A DNA stretch of 64,000 bases, from IMG/VR virus record IMGVR_UViG_3300042307_001176, positions 1 through 64,000 of that record; one strand, 5' to 3'. Source of the stretch: a virus. How positions within the stretch are numbered: the stretch's first letter is position 1; each line of letters opens with the position of its first letter. Below are positions 42,643-51,227 of this stretch, one piece after another. A model generated the notes under the pieces. That model saw only the letters and a list, made by a program, of their open reading frames with translations, had not been told where the DNA came from and made no database searches. A program made the position numbers and the translations under genes.

Positions 42643-43012
42643 TATTAAACACCTGTTAGCCATTTTCTTCGGAATTGGAATTGCTGAAGAATTATCAATT
42701 CTATTTGATGTAAGAATGCCAATTTTAGCACTAACCTATGTTGTGTGTCTATTCATTGTGATATTCAATTTTTCCAAATTGAAAGAAGGTAAATACATAT
42801 GGGAACCTGGATTTGGATTAATAGGAATTTTTGCTATTCTATATCTTATATTTTTAGGTATTGGATACAAAGCCCAATTCTTTGGAAAATTATCAGCTGG
42901 TGTATCTTTAATGGTGTGGATAAGATCTATAAGATATTTAAGTGAAGATAAAACAGAAGAAAATAATGATCAAGATGATCAAGAAATAAATGAAGTAGAT
43001 GGAAATAAATGA
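42623..43012 (+). CDS. Membrane protein, 129 residues
   Basis: Four hydrophobic segments (about 7-27, 30-50, 62-85, 88-105) and an acidic C-terminal tail. The ATG at 42623 overlaps the helicase gene by 20 nt; a later start is possible. Unknown role in the membrane. Confidence 0.6.
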   Translation: MYLNDSNIKHLLAIFFGIGIAEELSILFDVRMPILALTYVVCLFIVIFNFSKLKEGKYIWEPGFGLIGIFAILYLIFLGIGYKAQFFGKLSAGVSLMVWIRSIRYLSEDKTEENNDQDDQEINEVDGNK

Positions 43013-43433
43013 AAAATATAAACATATAGGATATTCATATCCAGGTGTTCCTAAAGGATGGAAGCATGTAGTTGAAAAAGCAATAGAGGATATTGAAAAA
43101 GCCATGTGGCCCAGTTGGATACCTATGTTTATTAAGCGTAAAATACACTTTTTAGCAACCGGAAATTCCGTTATTGGGATTAAGTATAGATTTTGGTATA
43201 AAGTGCGTAAGAAGCTAACTAACGGACAAATAGTAACGGATATTAAAGATAAGTTTGCAGGACTTAGAATATATGGACATTTTGGTCCAGAGATAGAAGA
43301 AATAGTAAAGCAAGCAGAAGATGAATGCTACAGAACTTGTGAAAGGTGTGGAAGCAATAAGAATGTAAGAACTATAGGTAAGGGATGGCTTTATAATCTA
43401 TGCAAATCTTGCAGATATAGTAAAAAGAAATAG
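42999..43433 (+). CDS. Phage zinc-ribbon protein with KFAGLR motif
   Basis: 144 residues. GIKYRFWYKVRKKL and VTDIKDKFAGLRIYGHFGPEIEEIVKQAEDE, then CERCGSNKNVRTIGKGWLYNLCKSC (C-x2-C ... C-x2-C), a pattern of small phage proteins of unknown role. Overlaps the preceding gene by 14 nt. Confidence 0.7.
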   Translation: MEINEKYKHIGYSYPGVPKGWKHVVEKAIEDIEKAMWPSWIPMFIKRKIHFLATGNSVIGIKYRFWYKVRKKLTNGQIVTDIKDKFAGLRIYGHFGPEIEEIVKQAEDECYRTCERCGSNKNVRTIGKGWLYNLCKSCRYSKKK

Positions 43434-43474
43434 AATCGGTTTTTTACTCAAGTATTTAAAATTAAATTTATAGT

Positions 43475-44296
43475 GTGAAAAAGATATTAACCATAGGAGA
43501 TGTTCACGGTCGTAATAAATGGATGTTTCATACTCACGGAAGTGATTATGAATTCAATCATTGGCTGACGATGGTCGAAAATGGTGTTCCCGCGGACGAT
43601 AAGGAATTTTGGAAAGAAATGCCTTATACCCAATATGATAAGATAGTATTTGTTGGCGATTATGTTGATAGCTATGATCTTAGTAACGTATTGATTCTAG
43701 ATAATCTTAAAAAAATTCTTCTATTTAAAAAAGCATTACCTGATAAAGTTATACTTCTACTTGGAAATCATGATATACAATATTTTGTTCCTAATGAAGT
43801 GTGTAGTGGATATAGAGCAGAAATGAAACCAGATCTTTATCAGATATTTACTGAAAATCGGGAATGTTTTAAAGTAGCACATTTAGAAAAAGATAACACT
43901 GGTGTTAAGTATTTATGGACACATGCTGGTGTTACTAGTGGATGGTTAAAAGACACTCGTAATGACATTTATAATCCAAGATATAGAAATTATGAAATAA
44001 CTAAAGATTTTGATACAGAGGATCTTGAAAAGTTTATAAATGATCTATTTGAGCTAAGAGTAGATAATTTATTTAATGTGGATGCTCATAGTGGAGGATA
44101 CAACTTATGGGCAGGTCCTTTCTGGGTTAGACCAACAATTCTTAATGACTTTCCTTTAGAAGGAGTTAATCAAATAGTTGGACACACACCACAGAAGATG
44201 ATAAAAGATGTTATTTGTGGAGAGGTTACTCACTATTTAGTTGATTGTCTTTGGGAAGATTATAATGATGTCTTAGTTTTAGATATTGATGTATGA
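43475..44296 (+). CDS. PPP-type metallophosphoesterase (serine/threonine protein phosphatase-like)
   Basis: 273 residues, GTG start. Metal-site motifs: TIGDVHGRN near 6, FVGDYVDSYDL near 66, LLGNHDIQYF near 96, THAGVTSGW near 149 and QIVGHTPQK near 230. This is the phage lambda phosphatase/PPP arrangement. Possible targets are phosphoproteins or nucleotides. Overlaps the next gene by ATGA. Confidence 0.88.
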   Translation: MKKILTIGDVHGRNKWMFHTHGSDYEFNHWLTMVENGVPADDKEFWKEMPYTQYDKIVFVGDYVDSYDLSNVLILDNLKKILLFKKALPDKVILLLGNHDIQYFVPNEVCSGYRAEMKPDLYQIFTENRECFKVAHLEKDNTGVKYLWTHAGVTSGWLKDTRNDIYNPRYRNYEITKDFDTEDLEKFINDLFELRVDNLFNVDAHSGGYNLWAGPFWVRPTILNDFPLEGVNQIVGHTPQKMIKDVICGEVTHYLVDCLWEDYNDVLVLDIDV

Positions 44297-44613
44297 CAAG
44301 AAGATTTAAATTCTATAAGGAAGATAACAGATGGTTTGCTGATCTACCGGAATGGGAAGGAGAAAAAGACGATCTAGAGATGGTAATGGGTGCTGACATT
44401 TTATTAGAAATTCTTTCGGGAAATTCAGACTATTGTTATGTTACTTTTAGTGACGAGCCTTTTGATGATGCTAAGATTCTTTCTTACGATCATAACGAAT
44501 CTACTGCGGGATATTACAACAATGACGCGTGGCACGGTCCTTCTACTATTTGGCTTTGTTATGTGACTGAATTTGTTTTTGGAGGATATCCGGAGAAGAT
44601 TTATTTCTCGTAG
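44293..44613 (+). CDS. DUF6717-like small protein
   Basis: 106 residues. RRFKFYKEDNRWFADLPEWEGEKDDLEMVMGADILLEIL near residues 3-41 and later FDDAKILSYDHNESTAGYYNN resemble the DUF6717 family. Translationally coupled to the phosphatase. Its 3' end converges with the - strand module. Confidence 0.6.
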   Translation: MTRRFKFYKEDNRWFADLPEWEGEKDDLEMVMGADILLEILSGNSDYCYVTFSDEPFDDAKILSYDHNESTAGYYNNDAWHGPSTIWLCYVTEFVFGGYPEKIYFS

Positions 44614-45053
44614 TATTCTATCATCTTTACAGCATTTGATATTAACCAGGCATCAACTTCAGGGACTTTCATTAAAAAATTAAGTTCGTATCTGTAGCAA
44701 AGGGACTCTTCCTTATTAGGATCTAATTTAAAGTAAAGTTGCTTAATGTATAGATGCATGGATTCATGAACTAGTATAGCAGCTATATTATAGATATTGG
44801 ATGACTTTATATCATTAACAGCTATAGTTATCATCGAATCTCCCTCAGTTGTTGAAAAAGCCCCGTTCCAATATCCTATATTATGACACGTCTCTAATAA
44901 AACATTATATTTTTCTTGATCATATTTTTTTATTATTAAAATTGCACTATCTACTTTATTTTTCCACCCATCCCCGACATCTGCTACTTTTATTTGTGCA
45001 AATAAAGGGAATAAATTAAAAGATATTAATAAAATAATACATGATCTAATCAT
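44601..45053 (-). CDS. Secreted HExxH zincin-like protein
   Basis: 150 residues. Signal peptide MIRSCIILLISFNLFPLFAQ. HESMH at residues 96-100 in AAILVHESMHLYIKQLYF is a zinc metallopeptidase motif; the third ligand is not obvious. Last gene of the exported-protein module, overlapping the upstream gene by ATGA. Could process surface proteins. Confidence 0.65.
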   Translation of the reverse strand: MIRSCIILLISFNLFPLFAQIKVADVGDGWKNKVDSAILIIKKYDQEKYNVLLETCHNIGYWNGAFSTTEGDSMITIAVNDIKSSNIYNIAAILVHESMHLYIKQLYFKLDPNKEESLCYRYELNFLMKVPEVDAWLISNAVKMIEYYEK

Positions 45054-45502
45054 AGTTTAGAAGCTGCTTCGTGTATTGCTTTTTTAAGCGATGTTGATAC
45101 AGTCATTTTTTCGAAAGGAATAGCTCCTTCCTGAACCTCTATCATAATAGCTCTTATTTCGGTATCTGATTCACCTATACCTTCGTACTTGTTACCTTTA
45201 TAGTATAGCCTAACACCTACCTGTGTTATTGTATTAGTTTTTTCTACACCAACTATTCTTATTGTCGTTTTAGGTAAGCCAAAATAGAATACCTCAACCT
45301 TAACCGGATCACCTTCGTCAGAAAGACAAAACTTCTGAGATAACTCCTCCTCGACTATTTGTTTTATACCGAATCTTATATCCCTAGATCCTAGCTCTCT
45401 AAGCTTTGCTGTAACGTAAACCGTGTCTACCTTTACACAATCTTGTGCTTGTGCTGTTATACCAATAAGTACAAGTCCGAAAAATATGATAATTTTTTTC
45501 AT
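45050..45502 (-). CDS. Small secreted protein of the CsgG-like module
   Basis: 150 residues. Signal peptide MKKIIIFFGLVLIGITAQAQ. The mature part has two Cys and beta strands (VEVFYFGLPKTTIRIVGVEKTN). No firm homology. Its size and context could suit a CsgE/CsgF-like accessory, but I cannot show that. Adjoins the nuclease gene with a 1-nt overlap. Confidence 0.55.
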   Translation of the reverse strand: MKKIIIFFGLVLIGITAQAQDCVKVDTVYVTAKLRELGSRDIRFGIKQIVEEELSQKFCLSDEGDPVKVEVFYFGLPKTTIRIVGVEKTNTITQVGVRLYYKGNKYEGIGESDTEIRAIMIEVQEGAIPFEKMTVSTSLKKAIHEAASKL

Positions 45503-46095
45503 TATTTAATAATATATTTAGTGTAGTCAGTTGATGCTGGCTTTTCATTTTTAAAATAATATCTCTCAACATTATTTCCGTATTTAATTGTCTTAATGTA
45601 TCCATCAGGTATTGTTGCACCAGTTGGTAATACTATAGATTTGCTAGAAAATATACATCTTATCTCGACAGTAACTGTTTTATTAGTTCTAGCAAGTTCT
45701 CTTTCTCTTACTTCTAATAATCTCCAAGTTGTTCTATTTAGGTTTTCTTGCTGTAGTGAGCAGTTCAAATATGTGAATGTTTTATATAATAATTCCTTAG
45801 TGCAATTAAAGTCCGCTGCTGGAGCTAAATGTCCTTTATCGTAAGGGTTATTTTCATAATCCTTATTGTCTGAAGTCAAAATTGAATCACATATATAAAA
45901 ATCCATCCCAGTCCTCGGAGCAGTTCCGTTTGGACATTGTACAGTGTATCTGATAAATTTAGGCTGTTGTAATTTTTCTGAGTATACAATCTCAAACATA
46001 TTAGTTTTAATGTATACTGAATCTCTTAACGTTTTTTGCCCATAAATAAATAATGGGGTTGTAAATAGTAAAAATGATAGTAATAGATTTTTCAT
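45502..46095 (-). CDS. Secreted DNA/RNA non-specific endonuclease (NUC1/EndoG-type)
   Basis: 197 residues. Signal peptide MKNLLLSFLLFTTPLFIYGQ. The beta-beta-alpha-Me site YDKGHLAPAADF has His89 as base, the NUC1 DRGH motif as DKGH (Arg to Lys). LNCSLQQENLNRTTWRLLE (about 110-128) supplies metal-binding Asn120 and Glu128. VLPTGATIPDGYIKTI fits the P-x-x-F/Y-K stretch. Acts outside the cytoplasm, so plausible roles are destruction of extracellular or superinfecting DNA. Overlaps neighbours. Confidence 0.85.
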   Translation of the reverse strand: MKNLLLSFLLFTTPLFIYGQKTLRDSVYIKTNMFEIVYSEKLQQPKFIRYTVQCPNGTAPRTGMDFYICDSILTSDNKDYENNPYDKGHLAPAADFNCTKELLYKTFTYLNCSLQQENLNRTTWRLLEVRERELARTNKTVTVEIRCIFSSKSIVLPTGATIPDGYIKTIKYGNNVERYYFKNEKPASTDYTKYIIK

Positions 46096-47804
46096 TAGTC
46101 TGATTTTCCTGTTTTTATTATATAAAATACCGAAGACCCACCGGCCGTCGGATTAGTTAATGTTATGCTTTGTGATCCTGGATAAGATGGTACCGGATTT
46201 CCTGGGTGTGAATTTATTAATGTAAATTCTGTCTGCGTAATAATTCTATAATTAGGTACTCCAATAGGCCACGATAATCCATTTATTTTCATGTATATCC
46301 AATATATATCAGTAACAGAAAGTGTAGAATTAGTATTCACATCCATTCTATAGTAGTCCATTTTTTGAAAATTCTGATTCAATATTTTATCAATAAAGAA
46401 ATTTACGTCTAAATTATTTGGTAGATCTACAGACAAATTATCTAGTGTAACTTGAAAATCATAAATTGCTGTATCCAGCTGAGTAGTTATTGAAAAACTT
46501 CCTAATGAATTTGTAGTATAAGTCTGTAGTAACGTATATGTTAATCCTGATTTTAATTTATAAAATAACTTAACTGATATTCCAGGAACAGCTATAGATT
46601 TAGAGTTGTATATAATCCCTGAATACGTAAATGGAATAGGATAGTTTACTGTAGCAATGACTGGTGTTCTTGAAGAGCTAACACATCCACTTGTTGTGTT
46701 TCTTGACTGAGCATAGTATGTTGTTGTATTTGATATACTAGGTGTAGTGTAATTAGTAACACCTAGACCATTTGATAACACATTTCCCCCAATTGAGTTT
46801 GCGTACCAATCTACAGTAGATCCGGAAGGAGGGGTTGCAGATAAAGCAACAGTTCCAGCCAGCATCCTACTTCCGTTAATACCACCAGGAGCATTAGGAG
46901 CATTTGCAGCAGTACAAGATATTTGGTGGGTAACAAACCCGGTATAAAACTGTGTAAATGTTTGGTTAGCTGGATCAGTCCACGTACCGTATTCGATTAC
47001 ATAGGGACAAGAAAAATTATTTGGTAAATCGTTCCATTGGGATCCGTTCCATTTAGTAACAGCATAGTGTTCACCCCCTGCGTTATTAGGTTCTCCTCCA
47101 GCCCAGTTATTATATTGACCAGCTATGTTACCCGCAAATTGACCATTTTGAGTTTTAATTAAAGTTCCATTTTCTGGACCTGCATCTATTCTCCAATACC
47201 CTTCTTGAGCAACATCGGATAGTGCAAACCATATTTGAGACTGAGGTACATTATTATATATGAATGCGTCTTCGTCTGCTGATGTGATAGTTACTAAATA
47301 CCCAGTTTGCCCTTTAAACGTGGTAGCTGCAGCTGCAGATTTAGCTGAACTGTAAAATGCACCAGTTGAGATCGGTCTATAGAAATGTCCATTAGATGGA
47401 AGATAAAAGTACCCAACAGGATTCTCTGTAGCAGTTACTGCAATGTAAACATTACCTGGGATAGATCCAGTATTTAATCTTAAAGAAGCCAATACGCTAT
47501 TTACATTAGATAATGTCCCAGTAAAACTTATTCTCGTAAAGTTTGCTGTAATATTGTATCCAGTACTAGCAGTTACTCCTGCAGTTGTATTTAGTCTTAA
47601 TGTTGTTCCTGAAGGTGGATTAACCAATCCTATTGTGATTAGTAGAGTTGAAGAGGCATTAAATCCCGTTACTGAGAATCCACTTATAATTTGGTTAGAT
47701 GTATTTTGAGGGTATGATGATGCACTTGGTGCCACAACACTCTGTGCACTTAAAGAAGTCCAAGTGAATAATATTATTGCCCAATTACAAATCTTGTACC
47801 ACAT
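46095..47804 (-). CDS. Secreted adhesin: C-type-lectin-like domain, Ig-like domain and dockerin-like module
   Basis: About 569 residues from ATG 47804, chosen because MWYKICNWAIILFTWTSLSAQ is a signal peptide; an upstream ATG at 47843 would add 13 residues. About 135-290: C-type-lectin-like (TGYLVTITSADEDAFIYN; YNNWAGGEPNNAGGEHYAVTKWNGSQWNDLP; EPN suggests mannose-type). About 300-390: Bacteroidota Ig-like (TVDWYANSIGG ... TTTYYAQSRN). C-terminal about 395-569: module shared with the 51228 gene, with DVNTNSTLSVTDIYWIYMKIN (dockerin-like). Extracellular binding of host glycans is likely. No T9SS tail seen. Confidence 0.75.
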   Translation of the reverse strand: MWYKICNWAIILFTWTSLSAQSVVAPSASSYPQNTSNQIISGFSVTGFNASSTLLITIGLVNPPSGTTLRLNTTAGVTASTGYNITANFTRISFTGTLSNVNSVLASLRLNTGSIPGNVYIAVTATENPVGYFYLPSNGHFYRPISTGAFYSSAKSAAAATTFKGQTGYLVTITSADEDAFIYNNVPQSQIWFALSDVAQEGYWRIDAGPENGTLIKTQNGQFAGNIAGQYNNWAGGEPNNAGGEHYAVTKWNGSQWNDLPNNFSCPYVIEYGTWTDPANQTFTQFYTGFVTHQISCTAANAPNAPGGINGSRMLAGTVALSATPPSGSTVDWYANSIGGNVLSNGLGVTNYTTPSISNTTTYYAQSRNTTSGCVSSSRTPVIATVNYPIPFTYSGIIYNSKSIAVPGISVKLFYKLKSGLTYTLLQTYTTNSLGSFSITTQLDTAIYDFQVTLDNLSVDLPNNLDVNFFIDKILNQNFQKMDYYRMDVNTNSTLSVTDIYWIYMKINGLSWPIGVPNYRIITQTEFTLINSHPGNPVPSYPGSQSITLTNPTAGGSSVFYIIKTGKSD

Positions 47805-49471
47805 GTTATAGTATAATTTAAAGCGCTTGTTTTTAAATCCCAAGCTCCTCCGCCATTTATATTAAATTTGAATTTCTTAGTTATTTTTATGTTTGTTCCT
47901 ATACTTGGAAGCATCACATACGGTGATTTTAAAAGTACATCGTTATAATAACTTACATAAGGAGCATAAACCATTAAATTCATTAGTTTTATATCAAATC
48001 TTTTACCTACCCTAAAATCATATGTTCCACCCACTATTAATGCAGTTCCTAGAAATGATTCCCTATATACTGTACCGTATGAAACCGTGGCCATGTAAAG
48101 CAATTTAAGATTCTTTGGTTTTTTTATATTAAACATTTGTCCTGCTGCAAATGTTCCGTATAATGATCTATTACCTTCGAAACCTATTGTTAAAGTACCT
48201 GAAGTCAATATAATAGACTTAGGTCTTATCCATGCATAAAATGTTGTTATGTTAGGTCCTTTTAATGCTGATGTGTAATCTACAAGAGCACCATAGCTTC
48301 TTTTTCCGTCCCATCTCATCGATGTATATCCTCCTGTTGCTTTAGCACCAGTCTTAACTTCTGAGTTTTTAAAATTGAATCCTATAAAATCAGCACTTCC
48401 AACAACAGTTGGTTTTCCCCCTTCCTTACTAGTTGGTGTTGATTTAATTGTAGTAGAAGCACCTGCAGTTATATTTGTTTTGCCTTGTCCTTGTTCAGAT
48501 TGTGTGTTTGTTTGTCCTTCTTCCGTCTGCCCGTTAGAATTATTATTTCCTGAACCATTCCCATTATTCCCAGTGCTACCAGTATTACCATTGGGATTAT
48601 TATTACTAGATTCTCCATTTCCTGATGTTTGATTATTTGTTTGCGCATTCTCCGATTCTTGAGAAGTTGTATTACTGTTTTGCTGTTCCCCTTGTGTGCT
48701 TGTTGTTCCTTGAGTTTGTGTTGTTGTACCTTCCCCTGTAGTATTTGTTTGTCCGTTTTGAGTATTTCCACCACTAGTAGTTGTTGTGTTTCCTGGTCCT
48801 TGAGGTGTATTGGTTGTATTTCCTGTATTTTGTCCACCTTCAGGTTGGGATCCTGATCCTCCGTTTGTTGATCCTTGCCCTTCCTGTTGAGATCCAGATC
48901 CTCCGTTTGTTGATCCAGGTTCAGTATTTTGAGACCCTTCCTGCTGAGATCCTGTATTATTAGTCTGATTTTGAGATCCGTTTTCCTGTGTCTGTGTGTT
49001 ATTTGCTGATTCGTTATTGTTATTTTTTTTATTTTCTTTTTTTCCTTCACTCTTTCCTCCACCAGCATTAGAAACTGAATTTACTGATCCGCCTAATATA
49101 TTTGTTGATCCTGCTATATCTGATATAGTTGATAAAGAATTTAAAATACCTATTACATTTAATGCGGTACTTTGTGTTACGTTTACTGCTGTCCCTAGTC
49201 CAACTATTTCTGAGCAAGGACTATTTGTTCCGTATTGTGAAAATATGTTACTTGCCCACGCCTCAAAATTTCCATTAGTAAAATCGTTATAGCTAAAAGA
49301 TCCTATTGATCCATAATATCCTACTGTAACGTTTCCATTTATAGGGACTATTATTGTTTTATCGTTACCTGTACATGGATCGGTATAGGTGTAGTTGTAT
49401 GTCTGTGCACTTATTTTATAAGAACTGAATAGACAAACAAATAAGAGTAATATAATTGCATTTGGTTTCAA
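47774..49471 (-). CDS. Secreted protein with long Gly/Asn/Gln/Ser/Thr linker and barrel-like C-terminus
   Basis: 565 residues. Signal peptide MKPNAIILLLFVCLFSSYKISAQ. N-terminal domain to about 125; low-complexity linker about 130-345; the C-terminal 200 residues have alternating beta strands and end TITCGTRFVIGQ, like an outer-membrane beta-barrel. Could anchor or present an adhesin. Adjoins the CsgG-like gene (ATGA-type overlap), suggesting that they work together in the outer membrane. Confidence 0.65.
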   Translation of the reverse strand: MKPNAIILLLFVCLFSSYKISAQTYNYTYTDPCTGNDKTIIVPINGNVTVGYYGSIGSFSYNDFTNGNFEAWASNIFSQYGTNSPCSEIVGLGTAVNVTQSTALNVIGILNSLSTISDIAGSTNILGGSVNSVSNAGGGKSEGKKENKKNNNNESANNTQTQENGSQNQTNNTGSQQEGSQNTEPGSTNGGSGSQQEGQGSTNGGSGSQPEGGQNTGNTTNTPQGPGNTTTTSGGNTQNGQTNTTGEGTTTQTQGTTSTQGEQQNSNTTSQESENAQTNNQTSGNGESSNNNPNGNTGSTGNNGNGSGNNNSNGQTEEGQTNTQSEQGQGKTNITAGASTTIKSTPTSKEGGKPTVVGSADFIGFNFKNSEVKTGAKATGGYTSMRWDGKRSYGALVDYTSALKGPNITTFYAWIRPKSIILTSGTLTIGFEGNRSLYGTFAAGQMFNIKKPKNLKLLYMATVSYGTVYRESFLGTALIVGGTYDFRVGKRFDIKLMNLMVYAPYVSYYNDVLLKSPYVMLPSIGTNIKITKKFKFNINGGGAWDLKTSALNYTITCGTRFVIGQ

Positions 49472-50214
49472 TTTTTAAATATCCCTTTCGTAATCATTCT
49501 GCTTACCACTCTTGACGATGCGGTTTCTAAAGCTTTCTTTGTGGATATACCTATAGTTGATTGATTAAATTTAACATCATCTGAAATATCACCTAAAATA
49601 TTAGATGTTTTTACTGTGCTTGCTTCACCTAATCCAGATCCCACAATAACTTGACTTGTTTCAGCATCTACGAATTTTATTTGTAATCCTAATCTTGTTG
49701 TTTGTGTAGTTGTTTGTTGTCCGTTAATCTTAACAACCTCATCTTCAGAAACACTAAAGTCATATACTTCAATGTATACAAAATATTTGGCTAGTATTAC
49801 ATTTCCTTTTACGTCTATTTTGTTAACTGATATACCCTTATCTGAAGCTTTATCTTGTGATATCATTCTTTGCTTAATATCTTCTTTTTCTTCAGTGAAT
49901 ATGAATCTACCAGTATACTCTAGATATTCTATAACTATATTGGTTACACCTAAGCCTACCCTTTTGTCTTTGAGCTCTGGATATAATTCATATAATTCCT
50001 CATTTATACCAATCTTTAAAAGCTGTATAGGAACTTGTATTGTGTCTGTATAATCTGCAACATCGTTTATAGATTGCTTTTTTTCAAACTCTGCCTGATA
50101 TTGTTCAGTTTTTACTGAGCCAATACCACCGCCATTATTTTGAGGTGGCTGTGCCTGTAAATTTTTACAACCAAATAAGCTTAATATTGATATTATGAAT
50201 ATTATTTTTTTCAT
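49468..50214 (-). CDS. CsgG-like outer-membrane lipoprotein (curli-secretion channel family)
   Basis: 248 residues from ATG 50214 (MKKIIFIISILSLFGC, lipobox L-F-G-C); an upstream ATG at 50259 would displace the signal. The body fits CsgG/HfaB: VGLGVTNIVIEYLEYTGRFIFTEE, the KYFVYIEVYDFS strand, LGLQIKFVDAETSQVIVGSGLGEAS and ATSSRVV-type end. CsgG forms a nonameric pore for curli export. It may export neighbouring adhesins or form a pore for another substrate. Confidence 0.8.
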   Translation of the reverse strand: MKKIIFIISILSLFGCKNLQAQPPQNNGGGIGSVKTEQYQAEFEKKQSINDVADYTDTIQVPIQLLKIGINEELYELYPELKDKRVGLGVTNIVIEYLEYTGRFIFTEEKEDIKQRMISQDKASDKGISVNKIDVKGNVILAKYFVYIEVYDFSVSEDEVVKINGQQTTTQTTRLGLQIKFVDAETSQVIVGSGLGEASTVKTSNILGDISDDVKFNQSTIGISTKKALETASSRVVSRMITKGIFKN

Positions 50215-50216
50215 TT

Positions 50217-50858
50217 TTACTCTTCTATTTGACTTCTTAATAATCCACATGTTTGGCATTCTTCAAAACCATCACCATCTGAGTCTCCCCAAATATGCTC
50301 GCAATTTCTATGTTCAAAGTATTCATCAATATCTCCATCGCCATCAGTATCGTAACCGTCATTTACTCCGTCACCATCTTCGTCAACTTCAACTTTTTGT
50401 GATTCGTTTACAATATATTGTTCTACAGGAGAAAAATATTCAACTGCCGGTTCCTCTTCGTAAACTTCCTCTACGTCTTCAGTTTTTTTTTCGGCGGTAG
50501 GTGAATCCATGGAAGGATCAGCAACATTAGAAAGAGTTACACCATCTTCTTCGTCAACTTTTTGAATTAGCATTTTATCTCTATCTTCAGAATTGAACCA
50601 ATAATCTACTACTTTATTTAAGTTACCTACAAATGCTCCTAATAGTATTAATAGCATTTCTTTCCAATCTTCTCCGATGCTCTTTCCTAAAAATACGCCA
50701 GCATTAATACCTAATATAATAAGAGTAAATAATCCTAATACGATTGCTGTTATTCTCCATCTATTTGCTTGCATCTGTTGAAGCATGTAGTAGAACCTAT
50801 TTTTATCTTCTACTTTGACATAGTCAGTTTTACTGTTAAAGAAATTTTTAATTGCCAT
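50217..50858 (-). CDS. Two-TM membrane protein with acidic calcium-repeat-like tail and CxxC
   Basis: 213 residues. Two TM segments about 34-54 and 67-85 (ITAIVLGLFTLIILGINAGVFLG; MLLILLGAFVGNL). From about 150: VDEDGDGVNDGYDTDGDGDIDEYFE and GDSDGDGFEECQTCG, repeats of D-x-D-G-D-G like thrombospondin type 3 or EF-hand-like calcium sites, then C-x2-C. Membrane-anchored with a possible calcium-bound tail. Confidence 0.65.
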   Translation of the reverse strand: MAIKNFFNSKTDYVKVEDKNRFYYMLQQMQANRWRITAIVLGLFTLIILGINAGVFLGKSIGEDWKEMLLILLGAFVGNLNKVVDYWFNSEDRDKMLIQKVDEEDGVTLSNVADPSMDSPTAEKKTEDVEEVYEEEPAVEYFSPVEQYIVNESQKVEVDEDGDGVNDGYDTDGDGDIDEYFEHRNCEHIWGDSDGDGFEECQTCGLLRSQIEE

Positions 50859-50881
50859 TTTTTTTTATTTTTTTTATTTTT

Positions 50882-51223
50882 TTACCAAGATTCCTCTTCC
50901 TCTTTTTTAGGTTTAATAGGTTCTTGTGTTGTTGGTGCAGGTTTTTCAATAATTCTTTCGTGTATAATTGTATTACCTCCACCATTTTCAGTCTTTTGTT
51001 TATTCTCCTGATTTTGCTCTACATTGATAGTAATTGGTGCTTGTCCCCCAGATTGTTCTGTTTTATTTTCCTCTGCTGGTTCGTCGCTACCGCCTCCGAA
51101 CAATGTAGTACTTAACCATATTCCACCGCCTGCAATTACTGTAGTTAGTGTTCCGATGATTGTCTTTTTTAATCCAGACCAAGTTCCATCATTAGTCTCT
51201 GGTGCATTTGTTTCTTCGCTCAT
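50882..51223 (-). CDS. Single-TM protein with Pro/Glu-rich tail
   Basis: 113 residues. TM about 18-40 (IIGTLTTVIAGGGIWLSTTLF) then a Gly/Asn/Gln and Pro/Glu-rich tail ending KPKKEEEESW. Between the T9SS cargo and the two-TM protein. Function unknown. Confidence 0.55.
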   Translation of the reverse strand: MSEETNAPETNDGTWSGLKKTIIGTLTTVIAGGGIWLSTTLFGGGSDEPAEENKTEQSGGQAPITINVEQNQENKQKTENGGGNTIIHERIIEKPAPTTQEPIKPKKEEEESW

Positions 51224-51227
51224 ATTT

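Noticed and set aside
43434-43470. Early-type promoter before 43475
   Set aside because: AATCGGTTTTTT and TAAATTTA have approximate spacing only, and the -7 box is too near the GTG for a normal leader.
48469-49068. Long open frames over the linker of the gene at 47774-49471
   Set aside because: Low-complexity sequence of the real gene gives open frames in others. They have no start signals or domains.
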